Below, piece by piece: positions 26,060 to 38,999 of a stretch of 64,000 nt of DNA. The translations under genes were made by a program, and so were the position numbers. The stretch is from the NCBI GenBank assembly GCA_001510575.1, contig LNGK01000012.1, positions 119,986-183,985 on the forward strand. Direction: 5' to 3'. The stretch's first letter is position 1, and each line of letters begins with the position of its first letter. Below the pieces are notes generated by a model, which saw nothing but the letters and a program-made list of their open reading frames with translations, had not been told where the DNA came from and ran no database searches. The stretch is from Knoxdaviesia capensis (taxonomy: Eukaryota > Ascomycota > Sordariomycetes > Microascales > Gondwanamycetaceae).

Positions 26060-26801
26060 TCCGATGTTCGCTCTGCCTCGTGTCTCCTCTTTTGGCACTG
26101 GTTTTCTTCCTGTTTTCTCGTCTTCCTTTCTGTAGCCATCGTCAGCACATTTCAGTTCTTTTTGCGTAGTTTATATCCAACGTTTCTCGAGTGCCCCTAC
26201 GGCTCTTATATATATCTGCCGCCGTGACTTCCCTACCCACATGCGCCCTTGCTCCTTCCATCCATCCCATCGCCACCAAAAAACTGTTGGCGGCTTGCGG
26301 CTTTCCCTCGCTGGTTTTTTTCGTCAAACCCCCACTTTCTCTCCCTCCCTCACCCGTTCGCTCCTGCTCTCTGGATTTCCCAGACTGGGTCACACTAAAC
26401 TAACTCTCCTAAACCGCTCGATTTCTCAAAAGTCTTATCAGCAAAATCTCCCCCCAAGACCCCATTTCTTTTCCTGTCTTCTTCCCCTCAACCATTTCTC
26501 TCTCGATCTTCTTCCTTCTTTCTTTCCCAATCCTCTCCATACATCACGAAACATAACCCTACAACACGCGATCACATCACCCTGCACATAACACGGCAGT
26601 GCCCCTCTTATCTTGCCGGTCTGTGCAATCACCATCACCCTCCTCCGGCCTCTATACGAATTCCCTCTGCCAAGATATGCCCAAGTAAAGGGCTCGCCCG
26701 GCGACGCTCATCCATCATATCATATCCACTGCTAGATAGTCAACACACGTATAATTCCCGTCCTCTTTTTATAACATATCCACTCACATTTTGCGCCAGC
26801 C
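26060..26801 (+). promoter_or_regulatory. CT-rich leader of the pseudokinase gene
   Basis: A pyrimidine-rich tract about 700 bp long ends at the start codon, with TATATATAT near 26209 and TATAACATATCC near 26770. By analogy with other filamentous fungi this should contain the promoter and 5' leader. The exact transcription start is not visible. Confidence 0.4.
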
Positions 26802-28655
26802 ATGGTTCACTCTTGGTGGGACGATGAGAGAGTCGAGTCTACGGTGACGCGCCAGTTTGTCAGCCAACACCTGCTCCCCCAAGAGCTCGAGCGACTCGAC
26901 CAAGCTGTTGGCTTCGGTGCCGGTCTCACCGACGGCACATACTGGGACTGGATAGATAGCAAGGTTAAACGTATCTTCCTGATCCTCGTCGACCTTAACA
27001 TCCCTGATCAGATCTTCGGCATCGTCGACGACTCGTGGAACGACTCCGATCTTCCGATTCCTTTCGAGAACGTTTCCCGCCTGGCTTTGACTCCTTTCAA
27101 GGACGAGAAGATCGAGCGCAAGTTCTTCCAGCGCCAGTTTTTGTACATCGCCCGGCCGCTGAATAAGGGCGAACACGTCATCTACACCGAAAATGAAGTC
27201 GTTCCCGTAGACGTCATCGATCGCCGGCCCGGTCTCACAAACGTCAACACGTCGGTCGACAAGGTCACCGTGGGCAACTCGTCGCGCGTATTCTGGCGTC
27301 GCCGCATTCCCTTGGAGCCCCACCCGTCGTGCATGACCCTCGATGAATTCCAGGAGACCATCGAGCCGATGAAGCAAGTCGAGAACGACCACATGGTGTC
27401 GTACTATTGCTCATATGTGCACCAGGGCTTTGGCTATATCATCTTCACCCCCGCCAGCGACTTCAACCTCAAGGCCTTCCTCACCAACACTCCGGTTGGC
27501 TTCAAGACGTTGCCCAAGGCCGAGCGCCGCGCTCTCGTCGTGAACTGGATCCTGTGTCTCTGCGACACTGTCTGCTTCATTCACAGCCACAACCGCTCGC
27601 ACAGCTACATCAAACCCTCGACCATCCTCTTCACAAACAAGAACCACGTGTTCTTCTCCGATACCTCTCGATTCGGTCCTGAGCCGTCCAACAGCCAGCC
27701 CGACAAGACCTCATCCTTCGACCGTGAATGGTACGATTATGCCGCCCCCGAGCAGTGGTTCCGGCCCACCAGCGGCCCCACGAGCCCTCCGTCTCGGAAG
27801 GCCACTCTGTCGTCCTCTCCCGATAACCTTACCGTCTTCACCATCCCTCGCGGCGAATACCCAACCCCCAACGCCATGTTGCACACCCCCAACCCCCAAC
27901 TCAACCCACAACCCGCCGATATCTTCTCGCTGGGCTGCATAATCCTCGAGCTTATCAGCTTCATGTTGAAAAAGCAACAAAAGTTTGCCTCGCACCGAGC
28001 TGCCAAGCACAAGACGCCTGGCCGCGGTGGTGCCGTCCTCGACTCGTCCTTCCACAAGAATCTTGGCCAGGTCGAGTCCTGGATGACCGACTTGGCCAAG
28101 GAGGCTTCCAAGAAGGTGTCGGACAAGGACGGCGGCCAGGTGTACCGTGGCATCACCCCGATGCTGCACATTGTGGCCCGCATGTTGTCGGCAAACCCAT
28201 ATGAGCGACCCACAGCCCAGGAGGTGCAGCAGCGCATGTATCAGATCCTCACCGAACAATGCGGCATCACCGAGCCGCACTGTGTGCACAAGTACACCAG
28301 CTTCGAGTTCGGCTTCAGCCAGCTTCGCGTAAACACTGACGGCCCCATGCTGGCCACGTCGACCTCGTCGACATCGATCAGCGGCTCGCGCAACCCCAAC
28401 CGCACAAGTGCGAGCTACAGCCCGCGCGCGCTGACCATGCTGCACAAGCGCACCCACAGCAGCGGCGGCATGTCGAACAACAGTGCCGGCAGCAGCCTGT
28501 CGTCGTCGAATAGCGATCGGGACCCCGAGTTCCTGCCGGGATTTTCGTCGCTGAGGGGCCTGCGGTCACGTGAAAAGGTGCGGACCTCGGGTAACTGGGA
28601 TAGCACTCCATCGTCGCCGGTATATGGAAACGGGGAGCGGGCGCCGGTGTATTGA
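26802..28655 (+). CDS. Protein kinase-like pseudokinase
   Basis: Single-exon gene for 617 residues, starting in a good context (GCCATGG). An N-terminal fungal domain (residues 1-140: DLNIPDQIFGIVDDSW, then KFFQRQFLYIARPL) precedes a kinase fold. In that fold the HRD catalytic loop reads HSYIKPSTI at residues 267-275, so Arg and the catalytic Asp are Ser and Tyr and the Asn is Thr. The DFG site reads DTS at 287-289, the APE motif APEQW is present near 314, and DIFSLGCIILEL marks helix F. The usual VAIK lysine region reads VFWRRRI. It should therefore be catalytically dead. The last 100 residues are Ser/Asn/Gly-rich and disordered, with RSREKVR. Related proteins occur across Pezizomycotina; their role is unknown to me. 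A scaffold or regulator is the most that can be inferred. Confidence 0.85.
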   Translation: MVHSWWDDERVESTVTRQFVSQHLLPQELERLDQAVGFGAGLTDGTYWDWIDSKVKRIFLILVDLNIPDQIFGIVDDSWNDSDLPIPFENVSRLALTPFKDEKIERKFFQRQFLYIARPLNKGEHVIYTENEVVPVDVIDRRPGLTNVNTSVDKVTVGNSSRVFWRRRIPLEPHPSCMTLDEFQETIEPMKQVENDHMVSYYCSYVHQGFGYIIFTPASDFNLKAFLTNTPVGFKTLPKAERRALVVNWILCLCDTVCFIHSHNRSHSYIKPSTILFTNKNHVFFSDTSRFGPEPSNSQPDKTSSFDREWYDYAAPEQWFRPTSGPTSPPSRKATLSSSPDNLTVFTIPRGEYPTPNAMLHTPNPQLNPQPADIFSLGCIILELISFMLKKQQKFASHRAAKHKTPGRGGAVLDSSFHKNLGQVESWMTDLAKEASKKVSDKDGGQVYRGITPMLHIVARMLSANPYERPTAQEVQQRMYQILTEQCGITEPHCVHKYTSFEFGFSQLRVNTDGPMLATSTSSTSISGSRNPNRTSASYSPRALTMLHKRTHSSGGMSNNSAGSSLSSSNSDRDPEFLPGFSSLRGLRSREKVRTSGNWDSTPSSPVYGNGERAPVY

Positions 28656-30461
28656 ATCGAGTGAGGCTATATAAATCAAATGATTAATGGGGTTCGTTCT
28701 TTCTTCTTTCGGTTGTCAAGTTTTGTTGGAGTTATTTTGCCTGTGTTGGTCATTTTCTTCCCATGGTTGCTGGATTTCATGTCGTTTTTTGAAGAGAGAC
28801 ATATATGGCTGGTGTTCCTTCTCTCTGTCCCCCCTTTTTTTTCCCCCTTCATCTCGGGCTATATCTTGGTTCTTGGGGTTGATATATGTTCTTCTCTATC
28901 CTTCTGAGCGATTATCTCTTTTCATGTGATTTTCTTTTTCTTTCTTCTTCACCTCCGTCTCTTCAGGTTGGATGTTGTCTCGAGGGTTGTTGGATATTGG
29001 ACAGTATTTTTTTTCTTCGTAGAATATAAATCATCCTCGCGTATATATGAGATACACTTTGGAGTTTCATGGTGTGTGTGCGTTGCTCTTCTTGACTTTA
29101 CCTTGCTGATATTTGGGATGTTTGCATCCTTCAGGACCGTACAGTCGTCATTCTGGGGGTGTGAGAGAGTGCTGAAGGTGTCCTTGGGGAACACGACGGT
29201 AGCGAGGGAATGAAACATAGCGATATATCTGGCGAAATAACCTCATGGTCTCCGTGTGAAATTACTATGAGATGTGTCTTGGACAGTTGGTGTGAGTCCT
29301 GTCTCATTTTGGCATTTCGTGTGGGGTATCGATCGTGAGTTCGGGTTGAGGGTTGTGGACTGTCTCGGGAGGTGGAAAGTTATGTGTCGCGGGAAACGAT
29401 TCGAGAACTGGACAAGATAAGATACGGGAGGCATATGTCGCTTCTCCCTGAACGGGATGTCCTCTGCCTCTCACAGTAAGCACGCCGGAGCTATCTGGAG
29501 TAAAGGGAAGGCAATTGGAGGTGTTGATATGGACGTGGTGGCATGATGCTCACCAACCCCAAATAAGTCCACCCACCAAAGCCATAAAAAAAAAACCATC
29601 CACAAAGGAGGGAAAGAAGAACGAAAAGAAGAAGAAAAATGGATGGAAGAAATGAACTGGCACAATAGGAAACCCAACAGCGAGAGAGACCCCGTCCGTC
29701 TTTATACATGACCAGGAACTTCTCTACCTTCACGTACTTGGCCATGTACCTTCCCGGAATGGCCGCATATGTGCGTCCAACCTTAAGAGAGAGGCCCTCT
29801 TTGATCGGAATTTTCCAGTTTCTATGACACCTGCTTTCCTACGATTCGTCTATTTTACGACAACGGCGGCGGCGGCGTCAGACGGATGGCCATTCACACG
29901 TTCTTTCCCCCCCTCATTTCGGAGTGCAATATACATACACAACATCACGCACGGGGACGGGAATATGGCGAGACAAGCAGCGCAATTCACCACGAGGATC
30001 GGCGGGCCACGGAACATTCGAGGAATGTTGGCTGACTTCCCGAGATTTTCCAGGAAGGACAATACGCTGCTGCGGGAAAAATATGGGAATAAATAGGGGA
30101 GAGGCGGCGGGGAAAGGAAGCACTCTAAATGCAAGAGGTGGTTGTTGTTACGAGATAATATTCCCAAGGAGGAAATTTTGGGTCAGAGGCGGGCGGGCTT
30201 AAGCTTGGTTAAGATGTTTATGGTCTTTGTGCTTGAGTCTTGTCCACAGGCCGGCATGGGGAGGTTTGATTGGGCCAAAAAACACAGAAGACGGTTTGTA
30301 CGTATGTCCTTTTGGTTAAATGGAGTGATCTTCACGCACATTTTTGGAGATATGTACAAACTTTCGGCAATTTGTAGTAGATATTGTGCGATGTGTGTCT
30401 GTTGGGGAGGCTGTCTCTGCAGCGAAGTTTTTGGTGGCAGCAAAGTATGTCCTATCACCCC

Positions 30462-30496
<35 letters not shown>

Positions 30497-32631
30497 GCGG
30501 GAATCCAAGCTTCCTAGATAAATCTGGACAGTCTAAGCCATCCCAGGCCAGGATATGTGATCGATCACCCTTGGATGGTCCATCCCGTCGGTCTAGCCAC
30601 CAAAAGCCAGCGTGATCTCCCTTGGCCCAGATTAACCTTTAGGGTCCAGTAGCGACTCTACAAACTCCGAAGGAACAAGATAAGCATGAGTGGCATAGTT
30701 GCACAACACTAGCAAGTATCCACAACCGGGAACGAATCGTGAACAGATCCCAGTTCAGATCAAAGAAATATCAAACAGAATGCAGCCACCCGCCAACACA
30801 AAAGCATCACGCAAGTTGCTCATTTCCTGGATGTTCCAAATACGTACAATGCACGCCTCCCAGGGTGCGTGCGGAAGATTGGTTGGCGTGGTATCAACGG
30901 CACATCGCCTGTATTGTGCATGGCAGTTGGCAGTTGCTGTGTGTATCTGTGTCACTCTATGCAACAACCTCCAAGGATGTCTTGCCATGACAAGTTGCTT
31001 CCACGTTACTCATCCGGTGCGCCTCGCCGTTTCGGCGGATCTGGTCTGAGTGGGCTACACGCAAACACCACCGGCCAGGTCCCTCGGACCGGGGATCTAT
31101 GTCTTTCGCCAGCGTGTTCCGTGTTTGTCTGCCAAGACGGGTTCGTCGTTTGTGAGTCGTTGACGTGAAGTTGTGTGTGTAGGCACATACATATACGAGC
31201 TCCAGACACATGAAGTTTTGAATTCTGTCTCTGGAGCCCATGTCAGGATGATGTTTGCTCCGGTAATGATCCTACCACATCATTAACCGAGCAGTCCTGT
31301 ACTGGATTAGTCCAACTCTCGTCCCGTCTGAAATCAATACTTTCTCTGCCCAGGTTACATTGATGTCGTAGGTGTGACGATCGACGGTGCAGCCAACCAG
31401 AGACAAAGTCAGCACAAGCTCACAGTCGGAAGTCTAATCCTTTTCTTTCTCTTGTTCCAGGGGCTTGCAGTCAATCGACGAATACAGTTAGATTGGCTCG
31501 CTTTTTTTTCGAGACTTAAATCTTGACCTATGTTTTTCCTGGTCTGCCCTCCAATTAGTGTCTAAACCAGGGGTACCTCCCAATTACCTCGAAACGATCC
31601 CACTTTTCTGCCTGCTTGTGTACTGTACTATATCTTTTGACCTCTCGGAGTTGGTGGGAGAGCCAGACATACTGCCCACGAAAGGATGAATATTCCAGGT
31701 CATCAGACGCCGTTTATTCCCCTCGGGAGATGTTACAAGGAGACTGATGGGGAAACCCGGAGAGGCAATACATGGAGAAAGAGATATTGACCACAAGAGG
31801 GATAGCCGATTTGACGAGTGTGCTCCCTCTCTCTCACACACAACGCAACATCGTCCAACACTGCCAATCGTCTGATACAAGTCATCCAATCTATTGGGTT
31901 CCCGCATTGGATGAAATGCACACAGGATTTCCAGGGACCAAATCCTTGCGTGACCAGTAAAGTAACTGAGTATGATAAGAGAGTCACTCTCAGCCAGGTT
32001 GGGATCTTCTGTCTGTTTTCAACCTCTCCCCCACGCGCGCGTGTTTAATTATAAAGTCAGGCCAACCTCACTCGGCTCATCTTTGAAGGCCCTCGTATCT
32101 GTCGAGTGCGCGCATGAGAGCGTTCTCACGCCAAGACCTCAAAGCATTGATTCCACGGTTTGGTTTTGGCCATCACATCCGTTCTCCACCGTTCATCCAG
32201 CTCTTTTCTGCTTTTCATCTTTCCTTATCACCCTCTCTTTCTTTTTAATCTTTCTCCTTCTTTTTCTCTTCATCTCCAAGACTTCCGGCTGGAGGAACAT
32301 TTTATATTTCGTTCCGACGTCGTGTTTATGTCATTCACTCGCTCTTTCCTTTGGCAACGATAGTTCTTTCTCTCTCGTCGCCCAGTCACTCTTTCCCAAG
32401 TTTGCTCTTTCGCCCTGTAAATCGCATCTACTACCATTCGTTTCTTCCTCTCGCGTGTCTTGACTTCTCTCGGATTCGATAGTCTTTTGCGTTTCTTTCG
32501 TCTTCATCTTTCTCTTTTGATTTATCCATTTAATTTTATTTTCTTCGCGTTCAATTTCTGCAGAGTTGTAATATTCGGGGGCTCCTCAGACAGTTTTATC
32601 ACTGAACCCCCTTTGATCGAAAATCTTCACT
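28656..32631. other. Intergenic region upstream of the glucanosyltransferase
   Basis: About 4 kb without a convincing gene. A (TC)n microsatellite is at about 30465-30494 and a poly-T tract is at 31502-31509. From about 32160 the plus strand is pyrimidine-rich up to the start codon at 32632 and should be the leader. The T-rich 28690-29030 is probably the 3' end of the preceding gene. Confidence 0.45.
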
Positions 32632-34344
32632 ATGCAGACAGTTTATGTGGCGGCGGCGCTGGCTGGCGCCGTTGTGAACGCTCTTCCCACCATCGAATCA
32701 TACGGAAACAAGCTTTATGATTCAGATGGCAACCAGTTCTTCATGAAAGGTATACCATTTTATTCTTCGAGAATACTGTGCGACTGATATGTACCCCAGA
32801 TTTTGCCTCCAGAAATTTGACATCCTAGGATATGTGCCCAGGGTGTCAAGTGTTTTTCTCCATCTTGGCCGCTCTTGGCCCTAGGCTGTTGCGATGCTTG
32901 GGGCGCAGCCTGGGCCAGTATCTGGTTTCTTATCGATTACAACTTCGAGATGTCCCCTTGCTAACTATCTGACAATTCGTCTCCTATATAGGAATTTCAT
33001 ATCAGCTTCGTCCCGGTTAGTCCTCTCTGAAAGACCCGAGTACTAGTGGTCGACGCCGCCCTACTAACCATCTAACAAACCTCAGATGACCCGCTCATTG
33101 ACGCCGAACAGTGTGCCCGCGATGCCGTTCTCATGAAGGAGCTTGGTGCAAATGTTCTGCGCGTCTATCACGTTGACGAGGACGCGAACCACGATGGCTG
33201 CATGAAGGTGTTTGACGAGGCTGGCATCTACCTCACAATCGATCTTGACGACTTTGAAACCTACATTCTGCCTGTGAGTTGTTGTGTCCAGATACGGTTG
33301 ACTGTTCTCAATGGCCGTCCGTTTACTTACTGCTTCCCTATCTGACATCACCCACAGTACGACTCATACTGGAACCAGACTCAATATGACTCGTACACGA
33401 AGACACTGGATAACTTCATCAAGTACGACAACGTTCTGGGCTTCTACGTCGGAAACGAAATCATTGCGAAGAGCGACCAGTCGTCATCTGCTCCGTTCAT
33501 CAAGGCCGCTGTTCGCGACATCAAGGCCTACCGTGATTCTAAGGGCTACCGAAATGTCCCCATCGGTTACACCGCTACCGATATTGCCGAGCTGCGGCCA
33601 ATGCTCCAAGACTACCTTACCTGCGGCCACAACGAATCGGAGATTGTCGACTTTTTTGGCATCAATGCCTACGAGTGGTGCACGCCCAACACATACGAGG
33701 CTTCCGGCTACCCGGCCCTCCAGGCCATGGCCGAGCAGTTCCCCGTGCCCATCTTCTTCTCGGAGACTGGCTGCATCACCGGTCCGGAGCCTCGCCAGTG
33801 GCAGGACATGGATGCCATTTTCAGCAAGCCGATGGTTAACGACTGGAGCGGAGCCATCATTTACGAGTGGATCTGGGAGCAGAACCACTACGGAATTGTG
33901 TCGTATGGCCCTGAGGTCGCCCAGACCATTGTTGAGGACGACGTTTTCGACGGTTTCACTCGCAAAGGAAAGCCGACCCCCATCCAGCCGGAGTTCGACA
34001 ACCTCAAGTCCCGCTGGGCTGCCAACAACCCGACCGGTACCCCGCGGTCGCTATACGACAAGTCCAGTGTTTCCACCCGTGACTGCCCCGCCGCAACTCC
34101 GGATGGTTGGCAGGTTGACGGTAACGTGCGTCTTCCCAAACTTGACGAAACCTTCTCGGGAACCTTCCAGCCGACCGATACTCCGACTACTGGCGTTGAG
34201 GGATCCGCTACTGCTGTGATCACTCCCTCTCCGAGCGCCGGATCCCCCGACGAGGATGCCGCCTCTCAGCTCGGTGGAAAGCGTCTGCTGGCTGCTAGCA
34301 CTGCGATGGTTGCCATTACGCTGGTGTTCACCATGTGCTTGTAA
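32632..34344 (+). CDS. GPI-anchored 1,3-beta-glucanosyltransferase (GH72, Gel/Gas family)
   Basis: Cell-wall enzyme that cuts and re-joins beta-1,3-glucan chains at the outer face of the plasma membrane. Exons 32632-32749, 32992-33015 (24 nt), 33086-33273 and 33358-34344 code for 438 residues. A signal peptide covers about residues 1-18, cut before LPTIESYGNK. The GH72 core shows FMKGISYQLRP, LGANVLRVYHVD and DLDDFETYI. The acid/base Glu144 is in GNEI and the nucleophile Glu246 is in FFSETG; INAYEWC carries a conserved Cys. A Ser/Thr/Pro-rich stalk follows, then a hydrophobic C-terminus (LLAASTAMVAITLVFTMCL) typical of GPI addition. There is no CBM43 module, so it belongs to the short GH72- subgroup. 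Introns are small and the second exon is very short, but phase is kept throughout. Confidence 0.95.
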
Positions 34345-34732
34345 TTGGACGGGTTTGATTTGTTTTTGAGCCAGGCCATTTGCTCACTTTCTCTATCTTT
34401 TCTTCTTTTCTCTTATCCTTCGATTTTCATATGCATGCATGCATAAACTACCACCATCAGCTTCGTTGCGATTTTGGATGGAGGTGCTCATTGTGGAGGG
34501 ATATCATTTTCTAGCGTTTGTGTTCCGGCTTTTTTGGCAGCTGGAAGGGGAAAGCAGGAGGTCTTAAATAGGCCAGGAACCATGATGTTGTAATATTAGC
34601 ACTACAGCGACGATACAGATACACAAAGTCATGCCCCAGGGTTTGATGTTCTACCTCAGTCGTGAATGTCGTTTGAGTGAACGAGTTTCTTGCTCCGTAT
34701 CAAAATTCAGTTCAGGGGTTAATGTTGGGTAT

Positions 34733-34746
34733 GGTTAGGGTTAGGG
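34733..34746. promoter_or_regulatory. Telomere-like motif
   Basis: GGTTAGGGTTAGGG, about 390 bp past the glucanosyltransferase stop. No gene start is nearby, so a promoter role is unlikely unless a non-coding RNA starts here. Confidence 0.35.
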
Positions 34747-37700
34747 CTGGGGCTTCAGTGAATCATTCTTGGCACGCAACATGGACGACCGAACCCACGA
34801 CGACAGATTCAACATTCTTCACAGGGTGGGAACTTTCAGCAAGTGCCTAGAAAGGAAAACTTAACCCGGGATAGCTTATAGAGAGGTCCACACCCGGGAG
34901 GGGATGGATCATAACTTTATTATCAACCTAGAACTCTGATGTGCACAGCAACGCATGAATCTTGGATGCAACCTGGAACGCCGATGGTGGCACACATTTC
35001 GGGGATGTCGCAGATCGGGGGGCGAAAGCGGAGCTCGAGATTTTCTTTTCTTGTGAGCAAGCCAGGGGAAGAACAGACAGTAAATAGCTATATTAATACG
35101 TGAAAAAAAACTGGCAAAGGTATCTAGAGGAAAGTGTACGACATGTAAGTACTATATATAAATATAAGGGTATGTATATATCAAGTTAATTCCGGATTTA
35201 ATCTAAAGGAAGACACGTCCTTCAAGATCTGATCCAGCGGCGTCATATGTTACGTCAAAGGCGCTGCCGTCGGTGAACCTCTACTCAACATACCAACGGC
35301 ACGGCCACCACTGGACCACGGGCGCCGGAGTCTACAGGCTCGGAAAGTATCCACCCGGATTTCACCCCAATTGCCTCGCCGCACCTACGCACATTTTCCT
35401 TCGCGATGAGCTGCTTTTCCCTCACTATCGACTCGAAACCACTCAGAAAGGCCGACTGTTAAGCCGACGGTGGTAGCACCATATCTCGCGATCAACGTCG
35501 CTGGATCGTCGCTCTTCGTAGACGGAGCTTGGGTTCTCGAGCTCCGTATCCGAGATTAATCCGGTATGACAATGTATATATCATGCACCGCACTTATAGA
35601 CTCTGTAGCTCCACCTCTAGCGATACTGTTTCGGGCTGAGGTGGTCATCGGAAGGAAGTTCCGGATACTCGCTATCGGGGCCTGGAGGCCGCCAGGGTCG
35701 ATGTGGGCCACGGCCTAGTCCCAGAGCGGGACCCGGTCCGAAATTGTATAGCCGGGTGAGATAACGACAATTCGATCCTCGGACCGGGGAGCTTTTGAGA
35801 ATGGCGGATTGGTGTTGGCAGCGTCGAACTGTATCGTTAGTGGCCTGGTGCTGGTCTTTGTGTGCGGCTTTATTGCACTTGGGATTTTGCTGTAGGGGAT
35901 TTATTTTTGTTGGAACACGGAGAGAAGTCGAGCTTCTCGTCGGGTCCTGGCTAGACTATCGTAGGTATATAATGGGATGCCTCTGATCCTCTGTAGTCTT
36001 TAGACAAGCCCGAAAAAAAAAGTCTAAGGCAGTCCAGGTAATCGGGCTCACGGCGTCTATTATTTGGGACCTTCAAGAGTTATTGGCATCATTCTACAGT
36101 GCCTTTAGGAAGGGAATCAAAGCGCTTTGAAGAGAGGATGGGAGGAATAAGACCACGGTTTGGCGGAGGCTCGTGCAACCAGTTTCGGAGCACTGGGAAG
36201 GTCGTAGAGGTAGAGGCTTCGTTCTTAAGCTGAGGGCGGTGGATGCATCCACCCGGTAAGTGCTCCGGCATGCTCCGGACTTTACGGTGACGACAAGTTG
36301 TCGGGGTCGGGATCGGGAGAGTGAGACCGAAAGGCGAAAAAGTATATTTCTGGATATGAGTTGTTGAGGATCTTTCTGTTCATCTATAGCCAGCGCTTAG
36401 GGTACTGGCCAGCCAGTGTGCTGTATTCAAGATGGTTCAGAGCGTTTGAAATGGCCGGGCAGTTGCTGACCTATATATCTATGTAGGTAGATGAGAGGCC
36501 ACGAAGGGCTGTTCACGCGCCGGGCCAAGGTGATTTATTCATGACTGAGTCATAAATCTAAGCCGGCGATATGCCGCCGAACAGACCGGAACACAAGGAA
36601 CCAGAATGATATCTGAGAAACAAGTTGGGAGGTGACGAAATAGGTGCGGTAAGTCTACTCACCTCGGCAGTCGTGTTTCGGCGTAGATAATGAGAAAAAT
36701 GAGTTAATACTATGGATCTCTTGAGTTTCCAGTTTTACCCCCCCATTTTGTATAAACTAGAGATCCATGGTAGATATAGAAGAACCTACCCACCTCGCCG
36801 TGCATTAGGGTTGATAGGGTTACGGGACATTCCGAGTTCCGAGAGTCGCGCGACTTGGGTATTTTTCACAGATTTCGTTGAATCCCTCGAGAAAAGGTGG
36901 ATTTCTCCACCGAGCCCTCGTCTTTCGCGTTATATGCATGTGGTTGGCAAACTGGTGGAGAGAGAACCAAAAATCCAAGTGTAACCGGTGATCGCATGGC
37001 TATCATGGGTTAAGGTGGTTGAGCTACAAGCTTGCATAGAGAGAGAGAGAGAGAGAGATCTCAGTGTGCGGCGTGGAAAAAGCTTGATGGGCTGGACAGC
37101 TTCAAGGACCACAGGTAATTTCACTAGGCGAGACACTGGTATGTACGAGACGGAGTGTTCGAGATTCTTTTGACCTTGTCGTGAACTTCCGTCTTCCCCA
37201 CTCTCACGAACGAATACGGAAAACATTCAAGTTGTCAAGTTTGTAAGTGGTGACTGTATACTCCGTACTTCATAGGGAGAGAGCGAAAGCAGTTTCCAAC
37301 AGAGGGGAAACGGCCCATGGGAGGAGATCTGAAACGGGGGCGTGTGAGCAAAAGCGGGAGAAGAAAGGCCTTGCAACCATGGAGGAGCGGAGAGGGTGAA
37401 TCCGTGGTACAGCGGTGTAAAGTGTTAATTAACACTGATGAATGGAGCTGGGAAGTGCTCGTCCTTGGATGGGTTTTTGCGTGTGTGTCAAGGGTGGTGC
37501 CGAAAGAAAAGAACGTACGTGGAAGCATGAATCTGCTGGGTAGAGGCGGTCGCTCCGGAGAAGTATGTGAAACACTGAACCGATAATGTGACAGAGCACA
37601 TGCACCTAACATACACAGTGGCCAGTCGTGGACACACTTACTCTACATCACACATCAACTCTTGGTCTCTTGGGATGAATACAATGGAAACCTGCGTCCT

Positions 37701-38832
37701 TTCTTCGCCGTTTCCTGGCTTCATCTGCACAGCTGAGACCTGGTGCAAGCGCCCTTGCAGGAAGCACATGACGGCATTTACTCGCATGCATTTTGGTTCA
37801 AGCCACACCCAGCATGAACGACAAAGTCGAGAGATATGACAGCCGTGTTCGATTCCTCTCCCCTGCCCGGGTTTGGAGCCTGGCCTGTTTCCTACGAAGG
37901 AAAAGAACTGTGGATGCATGAATGTGTTGGGCCTTTGGTGAGACTCTCGTGTAAGTGTTCACCATCACGAGAACCGATGTTGCGTTTCGTACTGGACAAA
38001 TATATAGAAGTGGCCTTCCGACTATCCCTCCTTCTCGGTGTTCTCGGTCGGCCTCCAGTCCCGGGATTTAGAGTTCTATGCCTCTTTTCAACCCTCCTTC
38101 AATTTAATTAATTAACCACCTTCTCAGTTCTCGGTTTCAATTGCCTCTTCTCGCACTGTTTCAATCTACGTAACCACACCACTTTTGTTCAACCCTCTAT
38201 CTGCGGGAAACCAGTATTTTATTCAGTGGGGGAATATTCCCGTGATCCTCGCGGATCCTGGCCGTCTCTCTGGCCTGGTTCGAGCAATTTGTGCGAGCCA
38301 AGTACAGTACCGCGTTTGGGGAGTTGTACTGTACTGAGGGGAGTAAGAAGTGAGAACTGTTGGTGGGCCGACCCTACCGATGGACATCGTGCATGATTCA
38401 CGGAGATCTTGTAGTAGAGTTTCTCTTTCTGGCCGGACCAGAAACACCTCAATTCTGGTTCTGGCTGGCTTCTGGGTAACAAGCAAAAAAAAAGAAAACC
38501 CTGGGTCTGGATCTCCCACACCAAACGTAGATGATCTCCCTGGAGAGAGGCCTTGATCAACGCACTCTCTTCGTGTCCTGGCTTGCGTCTAACCTCCCCA
38601 CTCGCGTTTGTGTGTAACTATATGCCTGGGAGATCCTTCGGCGTGGGATTCGACTCTCTTGTTTTTCTGCCCTCGTACCCCCGATTCCCCGATCTCCGTT
38701 GTTAACTCTCTTCTCTCTTCTCTCCCATCTCACCTTCATCTCCAGACATGGCATTGTGACGACCATCTCTATATACCCTTTTTAGTTGTTGATTTTGAGC
38801 CCGGAACCTGCCTTGAAGGTGTTCAGCTTCCG

Positions 38833-38962
38833 GTAAGCACGGGTGATTCTTCTTCTTTTTGTCTCTTGCCTGCTGCTTTCTTTCTTCTTTTCTATCCTCT
38901 GCGTTGGCCGGACCATACTTCCCATGGCGTTGATCGCAAGCCGTTTCCATCACCAGTCACAG
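38833..38962 (+). other. RAX1: Possible 5'-UTR intron of RAX1
   Basis: A good donor (CCG followed by GTAAGC) and a pyrimidine-rich body with acceptor CACAG sit just upstream of the start codon at 39000. There is no upstream in-frame coding exon, so this would be a leader intron. RNA evidence would be needed to prove it. Confidence 0.4.
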
Positions 38963-38999
38963 AAAACACCACAAACGTCTTCACATTCACACCTCGGCC

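Larger units (their letters stand above)
15763..26801. other. 11-kb stretch without recognisable genes
   Basis: No frame here has conserved features; the longest are about 200 codons and look random (for example 22351-22950). It holds microsatellites, many short tracts containing GTACTGTAC or GTACAGTAC, an A/G-rich N gap at 21414-21528, and a CT-rich leader at 26060-26800 ahead of the next gene. I found no tRNA or rRNA. Non-coding RNA genes or a gene with many tiny exons cannot be excluded by eye. Confidence 0.5.
34345..38999. other. Intergenic region with weak coding-like islands
   Basis: 4.6 kb without a clear gene. A telomere-like GGTTAGGGTTAGGG is at 34733-34746 and TTAGGG at 36805-36810. 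The stretch 35270-35570 is GC-rich with coding-like frames on the plus strand and may be a gene relic, but I recognise no family. A pair of inverted 9-mers (GTACAGTAC and GTACTGTAC) is at 38302-38310 and 38326-38334. CT-rich sequence from 38690 leads to RAX1. Confidence 0.4.
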
